Below, piece by piece: positions 9,735-20,027 of a stretch of 64,000 nt of DNA. Position 1 is the first letter of the stretch. Each line of letters begins with the position of its first letter. The notes beneath the pieces were generated by a model. It saw nothing but the letters and a program-made list of their open reading frames with translations, did not search any database and was not told the origin of the DNA. A program made the position numbers and the translations under genes. Source of the stretch: an uncultured bacterium (GTDB taxonomy: Bacteria > Nitrospirota > Thermodesulfovibrionia > Thermodesulfovibrionales > Thermodesulfovibrionaceae); contig CALLBR010000004.1 of assembly GCA_937998865.1 (NCBI GenBank), forward strand, positions 27,116-91,115, written 5' to 3'.

Positions 9735-9889
9735 AGCTTCCGATTGATTCGCAGTCCCAATGCAACCTTTTTTGAATATTAAGAATAACGTATCTACTCT
9801 TAAAAGTCTTCTCCTCAAGCGATATGCTTTTTAAGAAATTATCATAAATGTAAAATTTAAAAGAGGAAACTCAAATTACGAAAAAAGGG

Positions 9890-9918
9890 TTGACAAAATT
9901 TTACAGATTTTGTAAGCT
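9890..9918 (+). promoter_or_regulatory. Putative sigma70 promoter for rho (TTGACA-17-TAAGCT)
   Basis: Perfect -35 with 17-bp spacer; -10 weak. Confidence 0.5.
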
Positions 9919-10043
9919 TAAATTGTATCAACTTTTACCCTCCTGAGGGGTTATAAACTAACTATATTTTGGGGAAGTTTGAAATATCTCTATAAAAAGT
10001 GATGATCTTCCTTCTAAAAAATCCATAATTGAGGTAATTTTAT

Positions 10044-11315
10044 ATGGAAAATAATAATATTCCGATTTCAATCTCAGAGCTGAAACAGAAGAAACTTTCT
10101 GATCTTCTTGAAATGGCGAAGGATCTAAACATTGAAAATCCTACTTCACTAAAAAAACAGGACTTAATTTTTGCCATACTCCAAAGCCAGATTGAAAAAA
10201 TAGGAACAGTATATGGTTCTGGAGTTTTAGAGATTCTCTCTGAAGGATTCGGCTTTCTTAGAAGTCCTGATTACAGTTATCTACCAAGCCCTGATGATAT
10301 TTATGTTTCTCCATCTCAGATAAGAAAATTTGGACTCAGAACAGGAGATCTCATTACAGGCCAGATAAGACCGCCTAAGGAAAACGAGAGATATTTTGCT
10401 TTACTTAAAGTAGAGACAATCAATGGGAAAAAGGTTGAGGACATTATTACAAGACCCCTCTTTGATAACCTTACACCTTATTATCCTACGGAGAAAATTA
10501 AGCTGGAATATAATCCTACAGATTACTCAACAAGGGTAATGGATTTATTAACTCCTGTTGGTAAAGGTCAGCGTGGACTCATAGTGGCTGCACCAAGAAC
10601 AGGAAAAACCATGCTCCTACAATCTATTGCAAAGGCTATTAAGAAAAATCATCCAGAGATATATCTGATGATTTTATTGATAGATGAAAGACCGGAGGAA
10701 GTGACAGACTGGAAAAGACAGGTTACAGGTGCAGAAATTATAAGCTCCACTTTTGATGAACCTGCCCAGAGACATTGCCAAGTATCTGAGATGGTTATTG
10801 AGAGAGCTAAAAGACTTGTGGAAGAAGGTATTGATGTGGTTATACTTCTTGATAGTTTAACAAGACTTGCAAGAGCCTACAATGCAATAACACCCTCATC
10901 AGGTAAAGTCCTTTCAGGTGGACTTGAAGCCACAGCATTACAAAGACCAAAGAGATTTTTTGGAACAGCAAGAAACATTGAAGAAGGTGGTTCAATTACA
11001 GTAATTGCAACTGCCCTTGTTGAGACAGGCAGTAGAATGGATGATGTAATTTTTGAAGAGTTTAAAGGCACTGGTAACATGGAAGTTCATCTTGACAGAA
11101 AACTTGCAGATAAGAGAATATTCCCAAGCATTGATATTGGCTCTTCAGGAACAAGAAAGGAAGAATTGCTACTGCCACCAGAAGTTCTTAATAAGGTTTG
11201 GATTTTACGAAAAGTTTTAAGCACCTTAAGTCCTATTGAAGCCATGGAGTTTCTTCTAAGCAAACTTAAAGGAACTAAATCAAATAAAGAATTCCTCGAG
11301 ATGATGAACAAATGA
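10044..11315 (+). CDS. rho: Transcription termination factor Rho
   Basis: [69 protein letters not shown]. Confidence 0.98.
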   Translation: MENNNIPISISELKQKKLSDLLEMAKDLNIENPTSLKKQDLIFAILQSQIEKIGTVYGSGVLEILSEGFGFLRSPDYSYLPSPDDIYVSPSQIRKFGLRTGDLITGQIRPPKENERYFALLKVETINGKKVEDIITRPLFDNLTPYYPTEKIKLEYNPTDYSTRVMDLLTPVGKGQRGLIVAAPRTGKTMLLQSIAKAIKKNHPEIYLMILLIDERPEEVTDWKRQVTGAEIISSTFDEPAQRHCQVSEMVIERAKRLVEEGIDVVILLDSLTRLARAYNAITPSSGKVLSGGLEATALQRPKRFFGTARNIEEGGSITVIATALVETGSRMDDVIFEEFKGTGNMEVHLDRKLADKRIFPSIDIGSSGTRKEELLLPPEVLNKVWILRKVLSTLSPIEAMEFLLSKLKGTKSNKEFLEMMNK

Positions 11316-11710
11316 TGAAAACAGAGGATTATTGCTTTGTCTGTGGTAAGCAAAATCCTGTGGGACTGAAAGCTCAATTTAAATCTACAGCAGGGAAGTC
11401 TTATGCAGAACTTAGACTATCAAAAGAATATCAGGGATGGAGTGGAATTATTCACGGAGGAATTATTGCTGCTCTTCTTGATGAAGCCTGTGTTTATGCT
11501 GGAAATTCCTTAGGTTATAATACAGTTACAGCGGAATTAAGGGTGCGCTTCAAGAAGCCCATTGAACCAGAAGAAAAGATTCTTGTAGAAGCTGAGGCAA
11601 ATCTTGTAAAATCAAAGTTAATTGAAGCAAGGGCTAAAATAAAGGATTCTCAAGGTGATTTAGTTGCTGAGGCGCAAGGCAAGTTAATAATAAAGGAAAA
11701 AAGAGAGTGA
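11312..11710 (+). CDS. PaaI/hotdog-fold thioesterase
   Basis: [25 protein letters not shown] hotdog thioesterase motif. Confidence 0.9.
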   Translation: MMKTEDYCFVCGKQNPVGLKAQFKSTAGKSYAELRLSKEYQGWSGIIHGGIIAALLDEACVYAGNSLGYNTVTAELRVRFKKPIEPEEKILVEAEANLVKSKLIEARAKIKDSQGDLVAEAQGKLIIKEKRE

Positions 11711-14700
11711 TTTTAAGGTTTTATAGAAAAAGTGCTCTTTCCGATTATAAGAAAAGAGAGCTTTTAAAAAAAGTTCAATCAGAAATCTCCAGTAAAATCC
11801 AAGATATTGAGTCAGAGTTCTGTTTTTATGTGCTTCTTACTGAGAGTTTAACTTCTCAAGAAGAAGAAGTTTTAAAATGGCTTCTTTCTGAGACTTTTGA
11901 ACCACATAATTTTTCAATAAAAAGTTTCCTTAATGATCAAGAAGGCCTTATCTTTGAAGTAGGTCCAAGACTTAATTTTTCCACAGCTTGGTCCACTTGT
12001 GCTGTTTCAATTTTTCAAAGCATAGGAATAAATAAAATTCAGAGAATAGAACGATCTCGTAGATATTGCTTATTTCCGAAACTTAGTGATTTTCCTGAAA
12101 ATAAATTTATCAATATGATCCATGACAGAATGACAGAATGTATCTATCAAAAACCTCTTGAAGATTTTTCTCATGGTATAAAACCAAAGCCAGTAAAAAT
12201 AATACCAGTTCTTGAAGAAGGTAGATCAGCTTTGGAAAAAATTAATCATGAACTGGGCTTAGGATGGGATGAATGGGATATAGATCTCTATCTTAAACTT
12301 TTTAGAGACAAACTCAAGAGAAATCCTACTGATGTAGAGTGCTTTGATCTTGCTCAGTCAAATAGTGAACATTCAAGACATTGGTTTTTTAGAGGTATTT
12401 TGCTTATAGATGGAAACCCTGTAGAAAAATCTTTATTTGAAATTGTAAAAGAGCCCCTTAAAAGGAATTACAGAAATTCAGTGATTGCCTTTAAGGATAA
12501 TTCAAGCGCTATATATGGAGCAAAAATCAACTATCTGAAGCCAAAAAGTCCTGGAAGTCCTTGTCCTTTCGAGATCAAAAAAAGACTAAATCACTTGATT
12601 TTTACAGCAGAAACTCATAACTTTCCCACAGGTGTAGCTCCTTTCCCTGGAGCTGAGACAGGTACAGGTGGAAGAATTCGTGATGTGCATGCCACGGGAA
12701 AGGGAGCTTTAACTATAGCTGGAACTGCAGCATACTGTGTGGGTAATCTCTATATTCCAGGATATGAACTACCTTGGGAAGACAAATCTTTTCAGTATCC
12801 TAGTAATTTAGCTAAACCTCTTCAGATAGAAATTGAAGCAAGCAACGGTGCCTCAGACTATGGAAATAAATTTGGAGAACCAGTCATTGCAGGATTTACT
12901 CGATCTTTTGGAATGAGGCTTACTGATGGAGAAAGGATAGAATGGGTAAAGCCAATCATGTTTACTGGTGGCATAGGCCAAATAGATTCAATTCATACGG
13001 AAAAAGATTTACCTAAGAAGGGAATGTATGTAGTAAAAATTGGTGGTCCTGCCTATAGAATTGGAATAGGGGGAGGATCTGCTTCTTCAGTAGTGTCAGG
13101 AGAACTCAGTGAAGAACTGGACTTCAATGCTGTTCAACGCGGCGATGCTGAAATGGAAAATAAACTCAACCGAGTTGTTCGTGCCTGTGTGGAGCTTGGA
13201 AAGAGAAATCCTATTATAAGTATTCATGACCAAGGTGCAGGAGGAAATTGCAATGTAGTCAAAGAACTGGTTTATCCAGAAGGAGCTAAGATTGATATAA
13301 GAAAAGTAATACTTGGTGATGAAACTCTTTCAGTTCTTGAAATATGGGGTGCTGAATATCAGGAAAACGACGCCATTCTTATAAAAAAGGAAAATATAAA
13401 TTTATTCAATGAAATCTGTAAAAGAGAACGTCTTCCTTGGTCAATTATTGGAGAAGTTACAGGTGATGGAAGACTCATAGTTTTTGATAGCCAAGATGGA
13501 AGAGTATTAGTGGATTTTGTCCTAAAAGATGTTCTTGGTGAGATACCAAAAAAAGAGTTTAGGCTTGAGACTATAGACAGAAAACTGGAACCTCTTAAAA
13601 TCCCTCAAGATTTAACGATTAAAGAAGCATTGAATCGTGTGTTAAGACTTCTTTCAGTAGGTTCCAAAAGATTTCTAACCAATAAAGTTGATCGCTCTGT
13701 TACAGGACTTATTGTAAGACAACAGTGTACCGGTCCGGTAGGACTCACTGTTTCTGATGTTTGTGTAGTAGCACAAAGTTATTTTAATAAAAAAGGAATC
13801 GCTCATGCTATTGGAGAACAACCTATAAAGGGCTTAATCCATCCTGAAGCAATGGCAAGACTTTCAATAACTGAGGCATTGACAAACATAGTTTGGGCAA
13901 AAATTACAGCCTTGGAAGATATAAAATGCTCTGCCAACTGGATGTGGGCTGCAAAGCTTCCTGGAGAGGGAGTAAGGCTTTACAGAGCTGCGAAGGCAAT
14001 GGCAGATTTTATGATTAAACTTGGAATAGCCATAGACGGTGGTAAAGATTCTCTATCCATGGCAGCGAAAGCAAAGACTAAGGAAGGCATAGAAGTTATT
14101 AAATCACCTGGTAGTCTTGTCATCTCAGCTTATGCACCCTGTCCAGATATTAACAAAGTAATCACTCCTGATATTAAAGCTCCAGGCGAGAGTTTAATTA
14201 TCTTCATTGATTTATCTAAAGGAAAGAGAAGACTGGGTGGGACAGCTTTTGCCCAATGTTTTGCCCAATTGGGGGATAAATGTCCAGACATGGAAGATCC
14301 AATGCTTTTGAAAAAAGCTTTTAATAAAGTGCAGACCTTAATAGATAAAAATTTAATTCTTGCAGGCCATGATGTATCAGATGGCGGACTCATAACTGCT
14401 CTCTTAGAGATGGCTTTTTCAGGAAGTGGTGGGTTAAGGATTAAAATAGAGCAGGGAGAATCAATTATTCCCGAGCTTTTCAGTGAAGAACCGGGCTTGC
14501 TCATTGAAGTTCATAAAAGAAAAGTTAAAAAATTGAAAAATTTTCTTAAGGAAGAAGAAATCCCCTTTTATGAAATTGCTGAAACACTCTGCGAAGATTT
14601 AATTGAAATAGATCACAAAGGGAAAAAAGTTTTCTCCGAAGAGATGACAAAATTAAGGGATCTCTGGGAAGAGACAAGCTATCAAATTGACAGGCTTCAG

Positions 14701-15609
14701 GCAAATCCTGAATGTGTGGATGAAGAAAAAAAGGTTATTTATGGAAGAAAAGCACCTAAATATGAATTAACTTTTATGCCTGAAAAAACACCCACAGTAA
14801 TAATAAAAAAGGCAAAAAAGCCCCTTGTAGCTATTATTAGGGAAGAGGGTAGTAATGGGGATAGAGAAATGGCAGCAGCTTTTTATCTTGCAGGTTTTGA
14901 GCCATGGGATATATGTATGCAAGATCTAATAGACAGAAAAATTTCTCTAAAAGGATTCAAGGGAATAGCTTTTGTGGGAGGATTTAGTTTTGCTGATGTG
15001 CTTGATTCAGCAAAAGGATGGTCTGGTTGTATAAGATTCTCTCATCTACAGAGAGAATTTGAAGAATTTTACAAAAGAAAGGATACATTTAGTCTTGGTG
15101 TTTGCAATGGCTGCCAACTTATGGCACTTTTAGGGTGGGTTCCTATTAAGGGTCTTGAAGATACAAGACAACCTCGCTTCATATGGAATAAATCAGGTAG
15201 ATTTGAGTCACGTTGGTGCACAGTGAAAATCCTTCCCTCTCCTTCAATTATGCTCAAAGGAATGGAAGGTTCTCAATTTGGTGTTTGGGTAGCCCATGGA
15301 GAGGGTAGAGCCTATTTTCCTGATGAAAATATTCTAAAAGAGGTTTTATCAAGAGGTCTTGCTCCAATTCGTTATGTGGATGACGAAGGGAACATTACAG
15401 AGACTTATCCCTTTAATCCAAATGGTTCTCCTTATGGAATTACTGCTTTGTGCACTGAAGATGGTCGTCATCTTGCAATGATGCCTCATCCAGAAAGAGC
15501 ATTTTTGCTTTGGCAATGGCAGTGGATTCCAAAAGATTGGAGCAAATTTAAAGCTTCACCTTGGCTTAAGCTTTTCCAAAATGCAAGGATTTGGTGCGAT
15601 AGCTTTTAA
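11707..15609 (+). CDS. purL: Phosphoribosylformylglycinamidine synthase, long single-chain form
   Basis: 1300 aa; AETHNFPTGVAPFPGAETGTGGRIRD; C-terminal glutaminase GVCNGCQLMALLG and MMPHPERAFL; GTG start. Confidence 0.95.
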   Translation: MILRFYRKSALSDYKKRELLKKVQSEISSKIQDIESEFCFYVLLTESLTSQEEEVLKWLLSETFEPHNFSIKSFLNDQEGLIFEVGPRLNFSTAWSTCAVSIFQSIGINKIQRIERSRRYCLFPKLSDFPENKFINMIHDRMTECIYQKPLEDFSHGIKPKPVKIIPVLEEGRSALEKINHELGLGWDEWDIDLYLKLFRDKLKRNPTDVECFDLAQSNSEHSRHWFFRGILLIDGNPVEKSLFEIVKEPLKRNYRNSVIAFKDNSSAIYGAKINYLKPKSPGSPCPFEIKKRLNHLIFTAETHNFPTGVAPFPGAETGTGGRIRDVHATGKGALTIAGTAAYCVGNLYIPGYELPWEDKSFQYPSNLAKPLQIEIEASNGASDYGNKFGEPVIAGFTRSFGMRLTDGERIEWVKPIMFTGGIGQIDSIHTEKDLPKKGMYVVKIGGPAYRIGIGGGSASSVVSGELSEELDFNAVQRGDAEMENKLNRVVRACVELGKRNPIISIHDQGAGGNCNVVKELVYPEGAKIDIRKVILGDETLSVLEIWGAEYQENDAILIKKENINLFNEICKRERLPWSIIGEVTGDGRLIVFDSQDGRVLVDFVLKDVLGEIPKKEFRLETIDRKLEPLKIPQDLTIKEALNRVLRLLSVGSKRFLTNKVDRSVTGLIVRQQCTGPVGLTVSDVCVVAQSYFNKKGIAHAIGEQPIKGLIHPEAMARLSITEALTNIVWAKITALEDIKCSANWMWAAKLPGEGVRLYRAAKAMADFMIKLGIAIDGGKDSLSMAAKAKTKEGIEVIKSPGSLVISAYAPCPDINKVITPDIKAPGESLIIFIDLSKGKRRLGGTAFAQCFAQLGDKCPDMEDPMLLKKAFNKVQTLIDKNLILAGHDVSDGGLITALLEMAFSGSGGLRIKIEQGESIIPELFSEEPGLLIEVHKRKVKKLKNFLKEEEIPFYEIAETLCEDLIEIDHKGKKVFSEEMTKLRDLWEETSYQIDRLQANPECVDEEKKVIYGRKAPKYELTFMPEKTPTVIIKKAKKPLVAIIREEGSNGDREMAAAFYLAGFEPWDICMQDLIDRKISLKGFKGIAFVGGFSFADVLDSAKGWSGCIRFSHLQREFEEFYKRKDTFSLGVCNGCQLMALLGWVPIKGLEDTRQPRFIWNKSGRFESRWCTVKILPSPSIMLKGMEGSQFGVWVAHGEGRAYFPDENILKEVLSRGLAPIRYVDDEGNITETYPFNPNGSPYGITALCTEDGRHLAMMPHPERAFLLWQWQWIPKDWSKFKASPWLKLFQNARIWCDSF

Positions 15610-15610
15610 A

Positions 15611-16819
15611 TTATCTTCCTACAACCTCACCTAATTTGAAGATAGGTAAATACAATGAAATTACTATAAAGCCTATAGTAACACCCAAAAATACTATTAA
15701 GGCTGGTTCAAGCATATTCATGAGGTTAGCAACAGCATTATCAACTTCTTCGTCGTAAAAATCAGATACTTTGTTTAACATTTCATCTGTTGCTCCTGTG
15801 GATTCACCCACGCTTACCATCTGGATGAATACTGAATGGAAAAGATCTGGTTTTAATTTCAATACCTCTGTAAGAGATTTCCCTGCAGTTATATCCCTTA
15901 TCATTTCTATTACCACATCCTCTATCACTTTATTTCCTGATGCTTTTGCAGAAATTTCCATACTGTTGAGAATTGGTACACCGCTTCCAAGCAAAGTGCC
16001 CAGAGTTCTGGCAAATCTGGAAAGAGAGGATTTAAGTATAATGGATCCTAAAAGTGGTAATTTAAGTAAGATTTTATCAGTGATTTTTTTACCATTGGAT
16101 GTTTTGCGAAACAATCTTAAGAAAATAAAAAATCCTATAATTCCAATCAAAATAAATATTCCAGTTTGAACCATGAAATTACTTAAAGCAATTGTAATTC
16201 TTGTGGGGAGGGGTAATTGTAAACCCATTTCACCAAACAGTTTGGCAAAGGTGGGAATTACAAAGATCATTATAATTGCCACTACTAATACAGCTACCCC
16301 TATTACAATAGTAGGATAAATCATAGCGCTTATAATTTTTCTCTTTAGTTTAATTATTTTCTCAAAATAATCAGCCATTCGGAAAAGAACTTTATCAAGC
16401 ATACCACCTTCTTCACCAGCTCTCACCATGTTAATATAAAGGGAATTAAATACTTTGGGATGTTTTCGCATAGCCTCTGCAAGGGAGTAACCTTTCTCTA
16501 TGTCATTTCTCATTTGGATTAGCACTTTCCTGAAATTTTTATTTTTTATTTGTCCTATTAAGGCTTCAAAGGCTTGAACAATAGGTACTCCTGAGGAAAA
16601 AAGAGTGGCAAATTGACGGGTAAAGAAAAGAATTTCTTTCTGCGAAACTCCTCCTCTAAGTCTGAAAATTTTCCCTTCTTCTTTCTCTTTTATAGAGCTG
16701 GGGATAATACCTTGCTTTCTAAGGGTTAAGATTAAATCGCCTTCACTGGGAGCTTCTGTTTCTCCACTAACAATTACTCCGTCTTCTGTTCTACCTTTCC
16801 AGATAAAAATTGTGGGCAT
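15611..16819 (-). CDS. pilC: Type II secretion / type IV pilus inner membrane protein (GspF/PilC)
   Basis: FTRQFATLFSSGVPIVQAFEAL; MVRAGEEGGMLDKVL; second T2SF domain. Confidence 0.92.
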   Translation of the reverse strand: MPTIFIWKGRTEDGVIVSGETEAPSEGDLILTLRKQGIIPSSIKEKEEGKIFRLRGGVSQKEILFFTRQFATLFSSGVPIVQAFEALIGQIKNKNFRKVLIQMRNDIEKGYSLAEAMRKHPKVFNSLYINMVRAGEEGGMLDKVLFRMADYFEKIIKLKRKIISAMIYPTIVIGVAVLVVAIIMIFVIPTFAKLFGEMGLQLPLPTRITIALSNFMVQTGIFILIGIIGFFIFLRLFRKTSNGKKITDKILLKLPLLGSIILKSSLSRFARTLGTLLGSGVPILNSMEISAKASGNKVIEDVVIEMIRDITAGKSLTEVLKLKPDLFHSVFIQMVSVGESTGATDEMLNKVSDFYDEEVDNAVANLMNMLEPALIVFLGVTIGFIVISLYLPIFKLGEVVGR

Positions 16820-16842
16820 TATCTTAACCTCTTTGAAGCTTT

Positions 16843-17160
16843 TTAAAAGATTACAATTTTTATTCCAAAAAATGCAAGTACCAGAGGTAAAATAAGAGTA
16901 AAGATTTTCAGAAAATTTTTCATTGAATTTCCTTTAACATATTCTGTAATTAAACCATTAATTCCATAAAAACCGTGAAAGAGGGCAGAAAGGAGAAACA
17001 ATATATTGAAAATCTTCCAAGAGGGATCAGCAAGTCTTTGCATTACAGCTTCATAGGAATAATTATCATGGCCTAAAAAATGCATTTGTATAAAATGATA
17101 CATTAAACCAAATAGAAGAATTATACCTGTTACTCTATGTAAAAGCCAGCTAAACATCAA
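16843..17160 (-). CDS. sdhD: Succinate dehydrogenase hydrophobic anchor subunit (SdhD-like)
   Basis: FSWLLHRVTGIILLFGLMYHFIQMH; operon position after sdhC. Confidence 0.85.
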   Translation of the reverse strand: MMFSWLLHRVTGIILLFGLMYHFIQMHFLGHDNYSYEAVMQRLADPSWKIFNILFLLSALFHGFYGINGLITEYVKGNSMKNFLKIFTLILPLVLAFFGIKIVIF

Positions 17161-17501
17161 ATCACCTCCCTAAGAAAATAAAAAGCCCCAATAATCCATA
17201 ATAAAGCTACTGCTATGGCACCTATATATGCCATAGTTTTCTGATATTTTGTTGATATCCCTAATTCAAGTAGGGTAATTCTTAATCCTGCAAAGACATG
17301 TTTGAGAATTATGGCAAAAAGAATTAGTTCTCCAACTTTTAAAAGAGGATTTTTCATGATTGCCATGATTTTATTGTATGCTGTTGGATCTTTTAGATGA
17401 CTCAATACAAAAATATGGGCTATTAAATAAAAAGTAAGTATTATCCCAGTAATTCTATGGGTAATCCATGCTAAGGAACCGACGTTCCAACGGTATCTCA
17501 T
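17157..17501 (-). CDS. sdhC: Succinate dehydrogenase cytochrome b subunit (SdhC-like)
   Basis: SLAWITHRITGIILTFYLIAHIFVLSHL; LKHVFAGLRITLLEL. Confidence 0.88.
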   Translation of the reverse strand: MRYRWNVGSLAWITHRITGIILTFYLIAHIFVLSHLKDPTAYNKIMAIMKNPLLKVGELILFAIILKHVFAGLRITLLELGISTKYQKTMAYIGAIAVALLWIIGAFYFLREVI

Positions 17502-18217
17502 TCCTGTCCTCCTTTAAATCCTTTTTTTATAGCAAGTCTTTTGAGTTTTAGTATGTGTTTGGTAATATCTATTTCCTTAGGACAGACCTCTACACAATTA
17601 AAAATTGAATGACAACGCCAAATACCATCTTGACCTGCAATAGCCTTTAGTCTTTGTTCTGTAGCTTTGTCTCTTGTATCAAATAGAAATCTATAGGCTT
17701 TAAGCAGAGCAGAAGGACCTAAATATTCTTTATCAGACCAAAAGACTGGACAAGAGGTAGTGCAACTTCCACACATGATACAGGTTATAGATTCAAGAAT
17801 TTTATGCTGATCTTCGGGAGACTGAATTCTCTCTCTTTGCGGTGGTGGTTCTTCATTTATTAGATAAGGTAATACTTTATCGTTCTTCTGAAAGAATAGA
17901 GTCATGTCTACTACTAAGTCTTTTATTACAGGTAAAGAGGGAAGAGGCTCAATTTCAATTATTTCTGGTAAATCTTTTACAAGAGTTTGGCAGGCAAGTC
18001 TATTTTTTCCATTAATTTTCATAGCACAGGAACCACATACGCCATGGGCACAGGATTTTCTAAATGTTAAAGTTCCGTCCATTGTTTCCTTGATTTTTAT
18101 GAGTCCATCTAAAACTCTTTCCATGTTGTTGAGTTTTACTCTAAATTCATCCCATCTTGTTATAGGTTTTTCATTAGGTAAATATCTTTTTATTTTAAAG
18201 GTATAATATTTGCTCAT
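17498..18217 (-). CDS. sdhB: Succinate dehydrogenase/fumarate reductase iron-sulfur subunit
   Basis: SCAHGVCGSCAMKINGKNRLACQT; CIMCGSCTTSCPVFW; CHSIFNCVEVCPKEID. Confidence 0.96.
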   Translation of the reverse strand: MSKYYTFKIKRYLPNEKPITRWDEFRVKLNNMERVLDGLIKIKETMDGTLTFRKSCAHGVCGSCAMKINGKNRLACQTLVKDLPEIIEIEPLPSLPVIKDLVVDMTLFFQKNDKVLPYLINEEPPPQRERIQSPEDQHKILESITCIMCGSCTTSCPVFWSDKEYLGPSALLKAYRFLFDTRDKATEQRLKAIAGQDGIWRCHSIFNCVEVCPKEIDITKHILKLKRLAIKKGFKGGQE

Positions 18218-19950
18218 TAGTATTTCCTCTCCTCCGGCTTAAATCTTGTTATTTTAACAGGCTTGTATTTGAAAGTGATACCTTTTTCCCTTTGAAAGGC
18301 TAAAGTATGCTTCATCCAATTTTCATCATCTCTTTTTGGATAATCTTCTCTGTAGTGAGCACCTCTGCTTTCTGTTCTCTGTAAAGCACTGGAAGCAATA
18401 ACTTCTGCTAAGGTTAGCATATGACCAAGTTCAATGGCTTCAAGAAGATCAGTATTGAAAGTCTTTGATTTATCTGTAATTTCTATTTCTTTATACCTTT
18501 CTTTTAAGGTTTTTATTTCATCTATAAGTAATTTCAATTCCTTTTCTGTTCTGAAAACTGAGCATTTGTCCATCATGGCTTGTTGAAGATCTTTTCTTAT
18601 AGAAGCTACTGTCTCTTTTCCTTTGTTATTTTTGAGCATCTCTAAACATTCTGTAATTAGAGCTACTCTTTCCCTCTTTACTTTACCTTTTGTAGAATTC
18701 TTAAGAATGGAACTGGCCGCTTTTCCTGCTCTTCTTCCAAATACTACGGTATCTAAAAGAGAATTACATCCTAATCTATTGGCTCCATGAACTGAAACAC
18801 AGGCGCATTCACCAGCTGCAAAAAGTCCTTGTATAAAAGAACCGTCCACATCCCTTAGAACTCTTCCGTCAATATCTGTTGGAATTCCACCCATCGCATA
18901 ATGAGCAGTGGGAACAACAGGTATAGGTGCTTCTGAAGGGTCAATTCCCATGTAAATTTTACAGAAGGTTGATATTTCAGGAAGTCTCTCATTAAGGATT
19001 TTCTTATCTACGTGCCTTAGATCAAGATAGACATAATCTTTTCCGTCGATTCCTCTTCCTTCTCTTATTTCACTGAGAATTGCACGAGATACCATGTCTC
19101 TTGGCGCAAGATCTTTTATTGTAGGAGCATATCTCTCCATAAATCTTTCACCTTTACCATTTATAAGAATTCCGCCTTCACCCCTTGCTCCTTCAGTAAT
19201 TAGAATTCCCAGTCCATAAAGTCCCGTAGGATGAAATTGGAAGAATTCCATATCTTCAAGCGGTAAACCTTGCCTAAAAAGCATGCTTAAACATTCACCA
19301 GTGCTTGCATAAGCATTAGAGGTGACTTTAAAAATTTTACCGTAGCCGCCACTGGCTATAATAACTACTTTTGCTTCAAAGACATGAAGTGAGCCATCTT
19401 TTATATTAATGGCTATGACGCCTTGAATTGCTTGGTTTTCAATAACTATGTCAAGAACTTGAAATTCTTGGAAAAATCTTACACCTCTTAGTTGACATTG
19501 CTCATAGAGAGCAAAAAGTACAGCATGTCCAGTTCTGTCAGCAGAATAACAAGCACGTCTTACTGGTGCTTTGCCAAACTCCTTTGTATGCCCGCCAAAC
19601 CTTCTTTGAGCAATTTTGCCCTCAGGAGTACGAGAGAAAGGGACTCCCATATGTTCTAACTCAATAATAGTGGGTATGGCATCATAACACATAATTTCAA
19701 TCGCATCTTGATCTCCGAGAAAATCACTTCCTTTTACAGTGTCATAAGTATGCCATTCAGGACTATCTTCTTCTTCATTTCCCAGGGCAGCTCCAATTCC
19801 TCCCTGCGCTGCTGTAGAGTGAGAACGAGTAGGATAAAGCTTACTTAAAACTCCTACAGTTCCCTTTCCTGTACATTCAATGGCAGCACGGCATCCTGCA
19901 AGGCCTGAACCAATGATAATAGTGTCAAAATAATGTTTGTTGATCTCCAT
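18217..19950 (-). CDS. sdhA: Succinate dehydrogenase/fumarate reductase flavoprotein subunit
   Basis: IIIGSGLAGCRAAIE; HSTAAQGGIGAALGN; FFQFHPTGLYG; TAHYAMGGIPT; ESRGAHYREDYP. Confidence 0.97.
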   Translation of the reverse strand: MEINKHYFDTIIIGSGLAGCRAAIECTGKGTVGVLSKLYPTRSHSTAAQGGIGAALGNEEEDSPEWHTYDTVKGSDFLGDQDAIEIMCYDAIPTIIELEHMGVPFSRTPEGKIAQRRFGGHTKEFGKAPVRRACYSADRTGHAVLFALYEQCQLRGVRFFQEFQVLDIVIENQAIQGVIAINIKDGSLHVFEAKVVIIASGGYGKIFKVTSNAYASTGECLSMLFRQGLPLEDMEFFQFHPTGLYGLGILITEGARGEGGILINGKGERFMERYAPTIKDLAPRDMVSRAILSEIREGRGIDGKDYVYLDLRHVDKKILNERLPEISTFCKIYMGIDPSEAPIPVVPTAHYAMGGIPTDIDGRVLRDVDGSFIQGLFAAGECACVSVHGANRLGCNSLLDTVVFGRRAGKAASSILKNSTKGKVKRERVALITECLEMLKNNKGKETVASIRKDLQQAMMDKCSVFRTEKELKLLIDEIKTLKERYKEIEITDKSKTFNTDLLEAIELGHMLTLAEVIASSALQRTESRGAHYREDYPKRDDENWMKHTLAFQREKGITFKYKPVKITRFKPEERKY

Positions 19951-19964
19951 CAGCCGCTCCTTAT

Positions 19965-19992
19965 TTGCAAAAATTATTTTATTTTGTATAAT
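19965..19992 (+). promoter_or_regulatory. Putative promoter TTGCAA-16-TATAAT for malic enzyme
   Basis: Consensus -10, near-consensus -35, followed by SD tataggagg. Confidence 0.65.
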
Positions 19993-20027
19993 TTATTACA
20001 CACTATGTCAAGTATAGGAGGACAAAA

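Noticed and set aside
14130-14504. 124-aa antisense ORF within purL
   Set aside because: Lies opposite a conserved catalytic-domain region; no motif or independent signal.
11707-15609. Unusual 1300-aa PurL as novel fusion
   Set aside because: The long single-chain FGAM synthase with a C-terminal glutaminase domain is a known form; not novel.
15771-16169. 132-aa plus-strand ORF opposite pilC
   Set aside because: Antisense shadow of the GspF/PilC gene.
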